From positions 806,001-870,000 of the forward strand of contig OY752149.1 of the NCBI GenBank assembly GCA_963573315.1: 64,000 bases of DNA, in the 5' to 3' direction. Under the pieces are notes generated by a model. That model was not told the DNA's origin and made no database searches. It saw nothing but the letters and a program-made list of their open reading frames with translations. Numbering within the stretch: position 1 is the first letter of the stretch; each line of letters begins with the position of its first letter. The DNA is from Entomortierella parvispora. Lineage: Eukaryota > Mortierellomycota > Mortierellomycetes > Mortierellales > Mortierellaceae. The translations under genes were made by a program, and so were the position numbers. Shown here piece by piece: positions 1 through 12,097 of the stretch.

Positions 1-1
1 G

Positions 2-3000
2 AGAACCTCCATGAACTTCTTCCCTCAAGAAGTCATCACCTTCCTCCGAACTATTGTCGCGGTGCGTCGTATCAGTCAGTTCTTGGACGAGGAGGAGGTC
101 AAGCGGGATACCACTGTGACAAAGATTACGACCGGCAAGAGCAAAGCCATTGATGGTGACGCGCCGCCGGTCATTGGATTTGTCAATGCCTCCTACACCT
201 GGCCCAACAAGGAACACAAGATCGCTATCAAGACTGCCAAGAAGGAGTCCCTGTTCAAGAGGATCAAGGCAAAGATATCCAGAAGCCCCAAGATCGCTGT
301 GGAGCCTACTGAGGAAACAGTTGCACCCCAAGAACGATTCAAACTGAAGAATATTAGTGCGGATTTTCCCGTCGGTCAGTTTTCTGTTATTGTTGGTCCT
401 ACCGGATCAGGCAAGTCTGCTCTTTTGCTGGCTCTTCTTGGTGAACTTGAACTTCTCGAGGGTGCCATGTACCTTCCCCGACGCGACTATGGCGACCATC
501 GTGTCTCCGGTCGCGGGTCAGGAATTGCGTACGCTGCACAAACGGCCTGGCTGCAAAATTCGACGATTCGCGATAATATCCTGTTTGGCAAGGCGCTTAA
601 TCAAGATCGATACGAGGCTGTCCTCGAAGGATGTGCCCTGACCCCCGATTTGGAGACATTTGAGGCTGGAGACGAGACAGAGATTGGTGAACAAGGAATC
701 ACACTCTCTGGAGGGCAGAAACAGCGCGTTGCTCTCGCTCGTGCATTATACTCGGACGCGACTGTGTTGCTCTTGGACGATTGTCTGTCTGCTGTGGATT
801 CTCATACTGGAAAACAGCTCTTCCAGACATTGACGGGACCGCTGGTGGAGGGTCGAACTGTGATCATGGTCACCCATCAGGCTCAATTGACTCTGAATGC
901 CGCTCGCTACGTTCTTGTGTTGAACAAGGGCGAAGTCCTTGGCTCTGGCACCCCCGAGGAAGCCGTTGCCAACAAATGGATCGATAACGTTATTTTGACG
1001 AACCCGGTTTCGGATGAGGAGAACGAAGTCAGTACTCTAGATGAAGCTGACAACCCAAAGAAGATCAGCAAGGTCAACAAACCCAAGACAGCGACAAAAC
1101 TGACTGAAGACGAGAAAAAGGCAGAAGGGTCGGTCGCTTGGAGGGTCTACAAGACCTATTTGGTGGCATCCGGAGGGTTCCGCTTCTGGATTTTTATTTT
1201 GTCGCTCTACGGTCTCCGCATTGTTGTCGATGTCAGTCAGTCCGCCTGGTTGGCTGTCTGGGCCAACAAGTTGGCGGAGGAAACTGGATCCTTGGTTCGT
1301 CAAGCATTCAATGGCGTGGCTCCCGCTGCTGTCGCCCAGACTCTTTATTCGGCTTTCAGTCCCCGCAACAACGGCGCCGGTATGACTGGCGAACTCACGT
1401 CCAAGTTCTTTGGATCTAGTACAAGCAATGACCTCCTGTCCAACTCTGGAGATAACAACGCAGACTACTACCTTGGTGTCTATGTGTTTATCGGTTTATT
1501 CGTGATGGCCTTTGTGACATACACGGAATACGCATCTATCTATGGAAGCATGCGTGCATCTCAAGTATTGCATGATCAACTCCTCTTCAAGATCTCGCGT
1601 GCCAAGGTTCGATTCTTTGACACGACGCCAATTGGACGTGTGACCAACCGCTTCAGTTCCGACATTGCGACGATTGATGATAATGTGATGCGAGCCCTTA
1701 TCGGTTTTGTTTTGTCCGTCATCTCGGGTATCAGTGTTGTCGTCATCATCTCTTTCAGCACCCCTTCGTTCTTGATTGCGGCGGTCTTTATCATGGCAGT
1801 CTATGCCGTCATCGGATCCTTGTACGTGCCAATCTCGCGTGATCTCAAGCGCTTGAACTCGAATTCGCGGTCGCCTATTTTGAATCATTTCAACGAGACA
1901 TTGACGGGATTGGCGACGATCCGTGCCTTTGGATTCGAGAAGCGATTCATGTCCAGGAACTTGGTAACGGTTGATAACAATAACCGCACGTTCTTCTTGC
2001 TTTGGTCCACGAACCGATGGTTGCATTGGCGCGTGGATGCCACGGGTGCTTTTGTCTCGTTCTCGACTGGATTGTTGATTCTTCGTAACTGGGGACAGGT
2101 GGCACCCGGATGGGCTGCCTTGAGCTTGACATTTGCTTTGACTTTTACCGTAAGAAACAAGAAAAGGGGGTCTTGGTTGGTCTTTATTTCTTTATTTCAT
2201 TTTCTCTGAGTGATCGATCTTAACGAGTATCAACTTTGTCTTTGTATTTTAGGGAAATATTGTTTGGTTGATTCGCATCTATGCTGAAAACGAAATGAAC
2301 ATGAATGCCGTGGAGCGCGTGGCCGAGTACATGGAATTGGAGGAGGAGCCCCCAGCCATTATCGAGGAATCTCGTCCTCCAGCGTCGTGGCCCCATTCGG
2401 GTGCGATTGCGGTCGACAATCTGACCATGAAGTACTCTGCCGATTCCCCAGAGGTGATCAAAAACATCTCATTCTCCATCAAGGCGGGCGAGAAGATTGG
2501 TGTCGTGGGTCGTACTGGATCAGGAAAGTCGACGTTTGCGATTTCACTGTTCCGTTTCATGGACCCTGTCCGTGGTACGATCTGCATTGACGGCATTGAT
2601 ATCTGCAAGATTGGTCTTCAAGACTTGAGGTCGAAATTGACCATTATCCCTCAAGATCCCGTCTTGTTCAAGGGAACGCTTCGCTCCAACTTGGATCCTT
2701 TTGGTGAGCGTGAAGACTCTGAGCTGTGGGAGGCCTTGAGAAGGAGTCATTTGATCCCAGAGTCAAAACCGAACTCGGCCCTGCCCAGCAAACGTACCAG
2801 TCTTGAGCTTACTTTGGACGACGCTGCCGCTGTAACCGCCACGACGTCGTCGTCGTCTACCGCAAAGAAATCGCCCGCTGGATCGGTCAAGGGCTCGACT
2901 GTGGAATCGGAGGTTGTCGATCCTTCAAAGATCACGCTGGATACGCCTGTCAAGGAGAACGGATCCAATTTCTCGCAGGGCCAACGTCAATTGATTGCCC

Positions 3001-3341
3001 TGGCTCGCGCCTTGGTCCGTCAATCCAAAATCATTGTGATGGATGAAGCCACGGCCAGTGTGGATTTCGAGACGGATCTCAAGATCCAAACCACCATTCG
3101 GGAGGAGATGGCTGATTCGACCATTGTCACGATCGCCCATCGTATCCGGACCATTGCGGACTTTGATCGCGTCTTGGTCATGAACGCGGGCGAGATTGCG
3201 GAATACGATACGCCGTTTGCGTTGATGAACCGGGAGGATGGCTTGTTTAGATCCATGTGTGAACGCTCTTCTGAATTCGACGTCCTCTACGCCATTGCTG
3301 AAGAAAAGGCCAGGAAAGATACAGAGTTGGCCCGTGTTTGA
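2..3341 (+). CDS. ABCC (MRP-type) full ABC transporter, 5' end missing
   Basis: Exporter-type ATP-binding cassette transporter of the multidrug-resistance-protein family, usually vacuolar or plasma membrane and moving glutathione conjugates, bile-acid-like anions or metals. Exons are <2-2149 and 2253-3341, joined in phase at a GT-AG intron of 103 nt. About 1078 residues are visible; the first transmembrane domain lies outside the window. Order seen: linker, NBD1 with Walker A GPTGSGKS (near 394), LSGGQ (near 707) and Walker B LLLDDCLSAVD (near 770); TMD2 (about 1170-2290); NBD2 with Walker A GRTGSGKS (near 2506), degenerate signature FSQGQ (near 2971) and Walker B VMDEATASVD. Asp in place of the catalytic Glu after Walker B of NBD1 is typical of ABCC proteins. 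A Ser/Thr-rich insertion of about 70 residues sits before the NBD2 signature, and another lies between the first helices of TMD2, as in Ybt1/Bpt1-like fungal members. Substrate cannot be told from sequence. An AATAAA-like signal follows the stop near 3367. Confidence 0.95.
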
Positions 3342-3459
3342 AACATAACCCTTTTTGTCAGACCAGAATAAAATTTACCAGGTTTGTTGATGTTTTTTCA
3401 CTCTTCCTTTTCTTTTCCCTCATGTCACCTTCTTGTTGCTCCCTCTACGCCTCTGTATC

Positions 3460-4173
3460 ATGGCTGATCATCCACCCGAACCTGCCCCTCAATTCAATCC
3501 TCCGACCACCATCCAATGTGGCATCAATTTCCGTATTGGAGAACCGACAAAAACATGCCGGGAGATCAAACGGATTAGAGATGTGTTTGGTGGCATCCCC
3601 GAAATTTCATTCAAGACTGACAGTGACTCTTACAGAGTGTTGGTAGAGCGGATCAAGGAAGAAATCAGGAGGATCCGTATCCCTGGAGAAACCTATGCTT
3701 GGCTTTCAAGGGAGGTGTACTTGAAACCGTACCACAACAGCAAGCAAGGGAGTTTTCAGCTACTTGACGTCGGGAATGTCCATGGGCGTATAGAACAAGC
3801 CTGGAGGAACGAGTCGGCTAGGCTAAAGACGGATGAGGGTCTTGTGGTCCACCTCTTTATTTATCTTGCCCTGAACGCAACTGGGAAGCAAGTGGGAGGA
3901 GGAAGGAGAGAGGGAAGAACGATAGAGGCAATAAGAGATTTGAGTGGCCTGCGTATGCATCCAGATCGCATACTTGAGGCTTTTGATCGACAGAGACAGG
4001 AAATTCAAGAGAATGAGGAACTTCAACGCCTCTCAGCGCCACAAGAGTCTTTTGTCTTGGAAGTACAAATTGAGGGCACCCAGGTCAAGCTTCCGCTCAC
4101 AATTCCGCTGGCCCCTTTGAGGGATGCGCTGGGGCTCCCAAACAACCAGCCGTTGCATCGTAATCGTCGTTGA
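3460..4173 (+). CDS. Orphan protein, 237 aa, unknown function
   Basis: Single-exon open frame starting at the ATG at 3460, which opens MADHPPEPAPQF; an in-frame ATG at 3433 would add nine residues of less protein-like composition. It begins only about 120 nt after the ABCC stop, on the same strand. I recognise no domain. The composition is mixed and soluble-looking, with charged helical stretches (for example SYRVLVERIKEEIRRIRI and RQEIQENEELQRL), and there is no signal peptide or membrane segment. The C-terminal third (LEVQIEGTQVKLPLTIPL) looks like beta structure. The lack of introns in an intron-rich neighbourhood, together with an open minus-strand fragment just downstream (4174-4331), leaves room for a lineage-specific repeated family or a mobile-element remnant. 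Confidence 0.55.
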   Translation: MADHPPEPAPQFNPPTTIQCGINFRIGEPTKTCREIKRIRDVFGGIPEISFKTDSDSYRVLVERIKEEIRRIRIPGETYAWLSREVYLKPYHNSKQGSFQLLDVGNVHGRIEQAWRNESARLKTDEGLVVHLFIYLALNATGKQVGGGRREGRTIEAIRDLSGLRMHPDRILEAFDRQRQEIQENEELQRLSAPQESFVLEVQIEGTQVKLPLTIPLAPLRDALGLPNNQPLHRNRR

Positions 4174-4509
4174 CAACCGCGCCGTATGAACCTCGAGAAG
4201 ATGTAGGTGACGCCAGTCTCACGCTCCTTGACGGCGGACTTGATCAGGAACGGAAAGGAAACGTCCTGTAACGCATTTCCCCGCAATAAGATACCAAGGA
4301 CGTAGACCATGTTGTAGCGGTTGATATTCAAGAAAAAGAAAGAAGAAAAAAAAGAACACTTTTTTCACATTACTCCATTCATTTTTCTTTATTTTATCGA
4401 TGTGCAGGATCCGGGAAGTGAGGGTATGTGCAGCGACTGTTCGAAGCAAGAACCTGTGCGATAAAAGAGAAAGACAAGATGGGGAAAGAATCAAACCAGG
4501 AGAAAGTGT
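4174..4509. other. Short intergenic space with an open minus-strand fragment
   Basis: Convergent 3' ends of the orphan gene and the phospholipase C gene. On the minus strand 4174-4331 is open and protein-like (contains NMVYVLGILLRGNALQDVSF) but has no recognisable start, splice context or partner. It may be a decayed coding fragment. The rest (4332-4509) is AT-rich 3' flank. Confidence 0.35.
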
Positions 4510-7500
4510 CTAGTTCTTTGGTGGTGGGGTAGGCGGCAGTGGAGGAAGGTCAGATTGAACATCAGAAAGCGATTGCTCAGGGATCAATGGTAAGGGTCGA
4601 TCGCAAAGTGTTTCCGCGTCAACAGGCGCAACTACATGAGACGGCGGTGTCAAAGTCTCTACCGAGGAACGCTCATGGCTGGACTCGGTAGAAGAACGCG
4701 ACCCGCCAACCGATGCCACTTGTGTGTCTGAATCATTCACGCCTGTTACTCCAGGATGCGTCATTTCAGTGTGTGACAGAGAACCATAGATGCCAACGCT
4801 TGCCGGCTCGATGGCGACCTTGATGAAAAGGGTACTGTACAGATAGGGGTCTCCAGAAGGATCTTGCAGCTGGATATGTCGATAACCTTCCTGGAGACAA
4901 TCGAGTGAGATAGTGTACGAGGCGATCATATCTGAGAACTTGATGTCCTCATCCTGAACCACAAATCGGAAGAATACCAACTCGTGGTGTTCATAGTCGA
5001 CTCTGAACTTGAATTGCTCGTTCCAAAGCGGGTTGAATCCGTTATCGCTAATATGACGAGTCTTGAATTTGACAGCGGACTGTCCGGGGACCAGCATCTC
5101 TACTTCGCAAAGAGGGTCGACGACATCACCTGTCAATGACTCATTTGGTCTCGGTAATTGCTGGGCAGAAATGATCTGTAAAATGAGCAGACTGGTTAGA
5201 AAACCTTGACAAAAAAGTCATATCCACCTGAAAACTGTTTGTAAGATAACAATGAAAAAAACTTACATCAATTGTGACATCCACTGGGTGCGACCGGATG
5301 AAGGTGGGAGCTTTGTCATGGTTGCACACTTCACCTTCACCAAGCCTCAGTGGCTGGGGCTTTAAAACATATCCGCAGTGGCCGTTCATAGTGAACATGG
5401 CACTGTTCATCTGCATGCCTCGATCATGGGACTGATAATTCAATGCGACAACCTGGCAGCCAGCAGCCCAGTGATGGTGCGGGTCATAGTTGGTCGAGTT
5501 GATGCGGAATCCAGCAGGATAGATGCGAGTCAAGTGGCTCTTGTTCAGGTTGATGTACTCTTGCAGAGTTGACTTTCCTAGCCGGAGTGACACGCGCTCA
5601 GAGAACGATATGACCTTAAAAGGAGAGCATCCATCATGAGTAAAGCCTGGAAAGTGTCGCGACTGGCAGTAGATCGTGATATCACTCAACGCGCGCGCGA
5701 TATGGACTTTTTTTGTCTTTTTCGTCGGCTTTGGTTGCTTCACACTATCGGAATCGCTCTCGCTTTCTAGTTGGTGGAATCAAGACAAAGTACAAGCAAT
5801 GAGAATGTGCGCTTCCTGGGAACGAAACATAGACATCTGCAAATAATGCAAAATTAACCTTTCTCGGATTCAGTGTCAGTGTCGGTTGAGTATTCTTGCG
5901 AAGTGGAGTCTGGAGGGAGGACCTTGCTTTTGATAAGAATCTTGAACTTGAGGTCCTCAGGACTAGGAAGGATCTTGCTGTTGTTGAGGGGAGCAACAAC
6001 AAGCCAGCTTCCTAGTTTGGTTCTCATAGTGTTGGCCATGATCTCTTGTTGATCCAAATCACAATGAATTTCGAGTGACAGGATCAAAGGATATGGCGAG
6101 TTCACAAAAGCGTAGGTCGATATGGCCTCAATTACATCGCGGAACAGGATTTTGGAAGTCCTATGATGGTCATCACAAGCAAGTTATTGGGTTAACAACA
6201 TATCTAGCATCGAGTCTAAACCATTCCATAGGCCATCGATTAAGTAAACTTACAGCGTTCGTCCGTGGTAAATGACAGGTTGCCCATCAGACCCATCCCA
6301 ACAGTCGACTATCAATAATAAAAAAGCTACCCGAGTCAGGTGGCGCACTTGAAACAGGATATGGTCAATGAGAAAAGGCGCTATTGCAAAAAAGAAAAAG
6401 ACTTACGTTCAACGCATCGGCAGCCACTCTGTAATGCCCGGATATATCCTTCGATTGATGATACGCCAGTGAGTTGATGACCAAGAAGATATGTGTTGTG
6501 AGAGCTGCTGATGTAGTAGTTGGAGAGCGTCTGGGTCATATCTTGATGGACTGGAGCGTGCTTTGGAGAGACGACCGAATTATCGACGGACAGGAGGTAG
6601 CTGGTAAAAGAATCAACTGTAAACTTCTCGAGAGTTTTGTCGATATGCTTGCTGTAGATTTCTTTGATTTGGTCCTTGTCCATGTTCGACTTTTGAGTGT
6701 CGATCATAAACTCTTCAAACTGCTCCAGCGACAACGAGGTGTCGTTGCTCGTAATGTCATTAAACAGCTGGATGACCTCTTTCCGTTCCTTCAACAGCTT
6801 CACAAAGTGCGTAAAGTCGGCGAAGTCCAAAAAACCTTGACTCTTTTCGTCTGCCTGATCAAAACGTAACCGGATCTCCTTCCTTGAAAAGTTGATGTTG
6901 AGGCGATGACAGAGTCGCACGACTTCCTCGTAGCCAAGCTTCGAGTCTATATTTTTGTCCGCGTCCATCCAATGCTCTTTGAGCCACTGATTCGTCCTAC
7001 GTTGCAATTGTGGTAACCCTTCCACGTCTTCTCTCTTCACGGACCACATCTTCTCGACAGCCATAATCCAGTCCTGATAAGTGTCCTTGGTAGGCGCCAC
7101 CAAATGAAGGGCCTTGTATTTGCCTTGAGCTGAATAGATGATTGTAAGCCACCGCTCCTCGTGCTCAGGTTTGACTCGCAACTGCTCACGGTACATCCTC
7201 GCGGCTCTGCCCTTGCGAAGCTCTTTGATCTGCTCGACGTTAACTATTTGATAAATTTAAACATTAGATTAGCTCTGGAACATCAATGTCTTGAATAGCC
7301 GGTATTGATCAATGGGTCTTCAGTACGTACTCCGCCCAAATTTCCTCGAGTCCCAGAGGATCCTGCCCTGCTCCAGATCCAGCTTGAAAAGACGCGAGTG
7401 TTGCTTTTTGGCAGAGATCTTCAGCATCTGCGTTCCAGCTGCGAGTTGCCTTGCTACAGCTGGATTCACCATGGGCAGTGCGTGGTCCTGAGGAGTGACC

Positions 7501-8579
7501 CTAACCATCTCCAAGTCCTTTTGACCGTCCAGGGAGTGTGAGGCAATTGGATGGAAGTGATCAGGTGCCGGCGAGCTACTAGCGGCGTTCTGGTCCGCGG
7601 CACCAAGTGACTCGGTGGAGGCCGTGCTTTCTGCCGACGCATCTGAGGGAGTCTTCCGATGAAGTCCAGACACTGGTGCTGCTGTTGCAACTGCTGTTGC
7701 TGCCACAACGGACCCAACAACAGGCGATATACCCGAGCGCGAATGTTGGCGATCGAGCGACGGTCGCTGGGGGTCAGACCGCAAGACAGAGGAGATGGGA
7801 GGGGTTGTCGCAATTTGTGTTTGAAGGTCCTTCACAGACGCGTCCGAGCTTGTGGAAGTACGACGGTGGGTCCTCAGAAAGTGCTCCTGGGACCGATTGG
7901 CAGCAGAAGAAGTGCCTCCTCTGGGCCACTGCACTACTGGTGTTTCCTGGAGAGAGCCCAGTGATGGATCGGAGGATTCTTTGTGGAGATTAACACCAGC
8001 AGGGGTGACAGGGCGGGAGACTTTCATCATTGACGGTGCAAAAGTAACCGGCGGTGTGGATGAGAAGATAATGATGTCCTTATCAGCCTCATCGTCGCCC
8101 CGGCTTTGCTCTGCCGAAGCTCGCTGGCTTTGGAAGCTGGAGGTACGTCGAATGTATGAGGCCTTTGGTGATGGTGACGAAATCTCGGTCTCCAGCCCTT
8201 GAGCTTTTGTTGTTGCTGCTCTGGAGTTGTGCGACGAGCGGGTATCTGTCACTGGTATGGGAAAACTTGTTGCCCTGGTTGTAGAGTGCTTTGAAGACGT
8301 CGAGATAGAAACGGCGTTGCTAGAAGTAGTGAGGGATGTGCCTTGGACAGACGCTGTGGTGGGCAACGGCAAAGGTAAGGCTTCCGAAGATGATGATGAA
8401 GAGTGGCGATAAGCAGAGTTGCGAAAACGAGCAGGGAGCGAGTTGCGGAGCGAGTTTGACGCCTTTAGGCCGAGCTCCTTCTTGGAGAAGACTGGACTGG
8501 AAGGCCGAAGCTGGGGCGACTGGGGCCGAGGGTCCTGTCCTCCCCAACCTGAAATGGCACGCTTGATTTTGTCGAACAT
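4510..8579 (-). CDS. Phosphoinositide-specific phospholipase C (PLC-delta-like)
   Basis: Hydrolyses phosphatidylinositol 4,5-bisphosphate to IP3 and diacylglycerol at membranes in a Ca2+-dependent way. Six exons: 8579-7331, 7243-6407, 6308-6254, 6160-5859, 5766-5267 and 5175-4510, all GT-AG and in phase, giving 1202 aa. Order: a Ser/Thr-rich disordered N-terminus of about 415 residues; PH-like domain (about 417-530); EF-hand-like region; PLC-X with catalytic His665 in SSSHNTYL and His710 in PVIYHGRTL; an acidic linker; PLC-Y (about 835-960); and a C2 domain beginning IISAQQLPRPNE. The two histidines are 45 residues apart, as in mammalian PLC-delta1 (311/356). VELDCWDG and SLEIHC carry the expected Ca2+ ligands. 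The N-terminal extension and a Pro-rich C-terminal tail (LPPLPPTPPPKN) go beyond the minimal fungal enzyme. The start MFDKIKRAISGWGG is the only ATG of the long first-exon frame that keeps the amphipathic beginning. Confidence 0.95.
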
Positions 8580-8866
8580 TGTCGAAGGGAATGCAACTTT
8601 TCGAAGGAAGCAGACACCGAGAACAAGGCTTTGGGCGACCTGGACCTTGGGCGTTTTCTCGACGACGAGGTCGCTGGCAGTTGGGCAGCCAAGTGCGTCT
8701 TTTAGGCTTTGTGTCTTTGTGGCAGGTTAGCTTTTGTTTTACGAAACGCGAGTGTGCGAGTGTGGTCACTGCTGGCCGTGGAAGAATGCGGGGGCAACGG
8801 TGGGTCGATGAAGGGAGCCAGAAGAAGATAATGAAACAACAAAAGAGAGTGAGAGATGTGAACTAA

Positions 8867-8924
8867 TGGATGGAGGGAAGTTTGGGTAGATGGATGGAGG
8901 GAAGTTTGGGTAGATGGATGGAGA
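8867..8924. repeat. 24-nt tandem repeat, 2.4 copies
   Basis: Two identical copies (8867-8890 and 8891-8914) of a unit starting ATGGATGGAGGG and ending TTTGGGTAG, then the first 10 nt of a third. It lies about 290 nt upstream of the phospholipase C start in its purine-rich promoter flank, and another ATGG array follows about 200 nt further on. Confidence 0.9.
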
Positions 8925-10015
8925 AGGAAGAAGAGAGAAAGGTGGAGGGTAATGGGAGGGTAAAGGGAGGGTTAAGACCAGATTGCTGTCCAAACGCACA
9001 ACAAACACCAAGCAAAAGTAAAGTCGGGCTATGCAGGGCAAAATGCACAACAAACAAGCTGGTGGGAAAGGGGTGAAGAAGAGGATGGGACAAAGAAGGA
9101 AAGAAGAAAGGACAAATGGATAAATGGATGGATGGATGGATGAGGAGCAACAAGCGCATGCCAGGCGACGCTGATGGCGGCCTGTTCAATTGTCCGTCTT
9201 TTTTCACGCCCCGGTTCTGTGCGGAGGTTGCGCGCCCCACGAGCAAGAACAATAACCCGCGCCTGTCTGGCTCTGACAGGCGCTGGAAGGGCTGTCTGGC
9301 GGCCAATTGTGGCTGTCGTGTGTGGGAATGTGGGTGTGCATGTGTGTGCGTGTGCGTGTGTGTGTATTGGCAGGCCTGAGTCTGGCCCATCATCAGTCGT
9401 GGTACCCATCATCATCTCGCTCGCTCATATATCCGTCAATCAGTCCCCTCCCGCTATTCTTGACGCTGCTCCAAGCCCAATCGCCCAGACAGTGGTGGGA
9501 GCAATTGGCCTCGATAAAGATAGATCCTTTCGCGTCTTTCCCAGGGTTTGGAGTAAAGCCGTTCTTTGGAGCTGCTTACTTCTTCTGAGCAATTGCTTCT
9601 GCTATGTTCCTTGACCTCGTTTATGTGGGGAGTGACCTGGCAGTTCAGGCAACCCGGGGGCAGAGGTGGTTTCTGCTATTTCTGTCTGCCGATGCAGACA
9701 CGACACATCCTATGCTTGCTCGTCTGCCCTGTCCAGATAGAAAACCAAGCTAGATCATAGCCGGTCAGACGCGTCGACTACGGAAGGAGCACAAAGATGT
9801 GCGGATGACTGACAAGGACGCGAAGGCAAAGCGAATACATCGATCTGCGGCATTGAATTAAGTCGAGGCCACTCTTTACCTACCACGTCTAGGTCAGTGT
9901 TGCTGCGCCCGAGATTGACTGAAGAGCGAGTCGTCCGCCACAAAGCGAACAAGCAAGCGTTGACACATCAAACTGAAGGCGCGGCTTTCGCTCCTCGCAG
10001 GCGGAGCGGGCGGAT

Positions 10016-10021
10016 CACGTG
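10016..10021. promoter_or_regulatory. CACGTG (E-box/Cbf1-type) site upstream of La
   Basis: Palindromic CACGTG in the context ATCACGTGTGAC, about 155 nt before the La start codon. Basic helix-loop-helix factors such as Cbf1 bind this core in fungi; occupancy here is inference. Confidence 0.4.
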
Positions 10022-10174
10022 TGACTACCAGTCACTTGTTTTGCTTTTTTTTTTCTTTTTTCCACACACCTCGCACGCAGAGCGTGCACTGCGTGTGCTC
10101 CACCTCCAGCACTGGTCTAAAAAGGTCCTTTTGTGTCTTTTTCATTCCCCTTTCATCCATCAAACACACCCACC

Positions 10175-11700
10175 ATGACCGATCAGACCATCCAAGCCCC
10201 CGCTGCTGAGGTCATTGCTGACGCTCCCGTTGCCGATGTTCCCGCCGCCGTCGCCCCCGCCGCCGAGGTTGTCGCTGAGACTGCCGTCGCTGCCGCCGAT
10301 GACAAGGATGCCGAGAAGGCAAAGATCTTGAAGCAGGTTGAATTCTACTTCTCTGATGCCAACTTGCCCACTGACAAGTTCATGTCTGAGCTCGTCGGAA
10401 AGAACGGTGGTTGTAAGTGGATAACTGCGGCCCTCTCTTTTTTTTCCGGCGTTGTAAAGTTGGCACCACTAGCGCGTTGTGTACCAAATTACTAACATGT
10501 ATACCTTATTTGCTTTTATGCGTAGGGGTCTCCATTGCCAAGATCGCGTCTTTCAAGAGAATGAGAGAGTTCACGGACAAGGATTTGATTGTCAAGGCCC
10601 TCCGCGAGTCCAAGGAAATGCTCGAGGTTAGCGAGGATAACTTGACCGTCCGTCGCAAGACCGAGATCGCTCCTTCCAAGGATCATTTCCAAAGATCCAT
10701 CTACGTCGTAAGTTCTTTTTTTTTCATCTTTTTTCATTTCTTTTGAGGAAAAAAAGCTTGCGTAAAATGAACTGACCAGGAACTGTTACGCAATAATAGA
10801 AAGGATTCGGTGATGAGACCCCCTCTCTTCAGTTGGAGTTGGAGCAATACTTCAGCTCTCTCGGTGATGTCAAGCAGGTCCGCATGAGACGCAACAATGA
10901 GACTGGAGCATTCAAGGGATCCGTCTTTGTCGAGTACGCCACTTTGGATGAGGCCAACAAGATTGCCGCCTCATCTTTGGAGTACAATGGCCAGCCTCTG
11001 GTCACCATGTCCAAGTAAGGATTCCCCCTCTCTGCTTGTTTAACTCTGGCTTTCTAAGGATTCTCGTTTCTGACTGATTTGTTTTATATTTACTTTCATT
11101 ATTTCATTATCTAGGACCGCTTACTGTGAAATGAAGGTCAAGGAACTCGGCTTGGACCCCTCTGAGATCAAGACTGGCAGAAGCAACAAGGGATTCAGCA
11201 TGAAGGATAACACCAAGAAGAGATCCAGAGAGGAGGAGACCGCCCCTGAGGATACCTTGGAGGAGCTCAAGAACAAGGTCATCAAGATTACTGGAATTGT
11301 TCAGGATCGTGAGGCTTCCGGAGGCTTGAGAGACTTGAAGGTCAGACTTGCAGAATACTTCCGTTACGGCTTCTTCAACTGGCCCAAGGACTCTAACGTG
11401 GCTGAGGTTCAGATCAAGGATGATAAGGAGGCCGCTGCCGTCATCGAGTCTTTGGTTGCTGGAGGCTTTGAATTCAACGGTGTCAAGCCTACCATTACCG
11501 CTGCCTCAGAAGAGGAGATTGTTACCTTCTTCGAGGCCAAGAAGGCCCACGTTGCTGCCATGGCTGCTCGTGATGCAGAGAACGGTGGACGTGGAGGACG
11601 CGGTCGTGGTCGTGGTGGCCGCGGTGGCCGTGGCGGCCGTGGTGGTCGTGGTGGTCGTGGCGGACATGATCGCAAGAAGATCCGCACCCAGGACGACTAA
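10175..11700 (+). CDS. LHP1: La protein (RNA polymerase III transcript chaperone)
   Basis: Nuclear RNA-binding protein that holds the UUU-OH 3' ends of pre-tRNAs, U6 and other Pol III transcripts and protects them during maturation. Four exons (10175-10412, 10526-10707, 10800-11014, 11115-11700) give 406 aa. An Ala/Val/Pro-rich N-terminus is followed by the La motif (QVEFYFSDANLPTDKFM, then GWVSIAKIASFKRM across intron 1), RRM1 (IYVKGFGDETP to VFVEYA), a charged linker with KKRSREEE that may act as nuclear signal, a second RRM of the La C-terminal type (about residues 258-360), and a Gly/Arg-rich tail of repeated GGRGGR ending in KKIRTQDD. The RGG tail resembles a LARP/genuine-La RNA chaperone tail. 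ATG 10175 is chosen over an in-frame ATG at 10133 because it begins MTDQTIQ and follows CACC. Domain order strongly supports genuine La rather than a LARP. Confidence 0.96.
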
Positions 11701-12097
11701 GAGCTCTATCAAAGCTCTTTGTACTATTAAATATTGAAACTATGCCATGAACCCCATCTGAGCGTTTTGGTGTTTGGATGTTGGCGACCTGCAGATGTGA
11801 TCGCTACTTGCCCCTTTTTTTTGGAGTTTTTTTTTAATGTAATGTATTGTAAGTGGAGAAAGTCTACAGCAACCAGGCTGGACAACTCTTTAGCTCTAAT
11901 GCTCTATAAGATCTATGGCAATGGCAATGGCAATGGGAGGGAGAACGGAATGGAAAGAGACTAGGGGAACCAAACGAGGTTGTACATGATGAAAGTGGGA
12001 CAAAGTCTAAAAGAGTTGAAACGGGTAAAAGGAATGATCTACAAGTGTTCAGGAAGAAGAAGCATGAAAAAAAAGGAATGGACCCTGGCTCTTTTTT
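11701..12097. other. 3' flank between convergent genes
   Basis: 397 nt between the ends of the La gene and the C2H2 gene. It contains a short CAATGG repeat (about 11919-11938) and poly-T runs. I see no gene. Confidence 0.6.

Larger units (their letters stand above)
8580..10174. other. Intergenic/promoter region between PLC and La genes
   Basis: About 1.6 kb between divergently transcribed genes. The half near PLC (8770-9150) is purine-rich on the plus strand and holds a 24-nt tandem repeat (8867-8924) and an ATGG repeat (about 9118-9142). A TG-rich stretch lies at about 9318-9366. Near the La gene there is a CACGTG site (10016-10021), a poly-T run (10045-10062) and a TATA-like CTAAAAAGG (about 10117). 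I see no gene in it. Confidence 0.6.
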
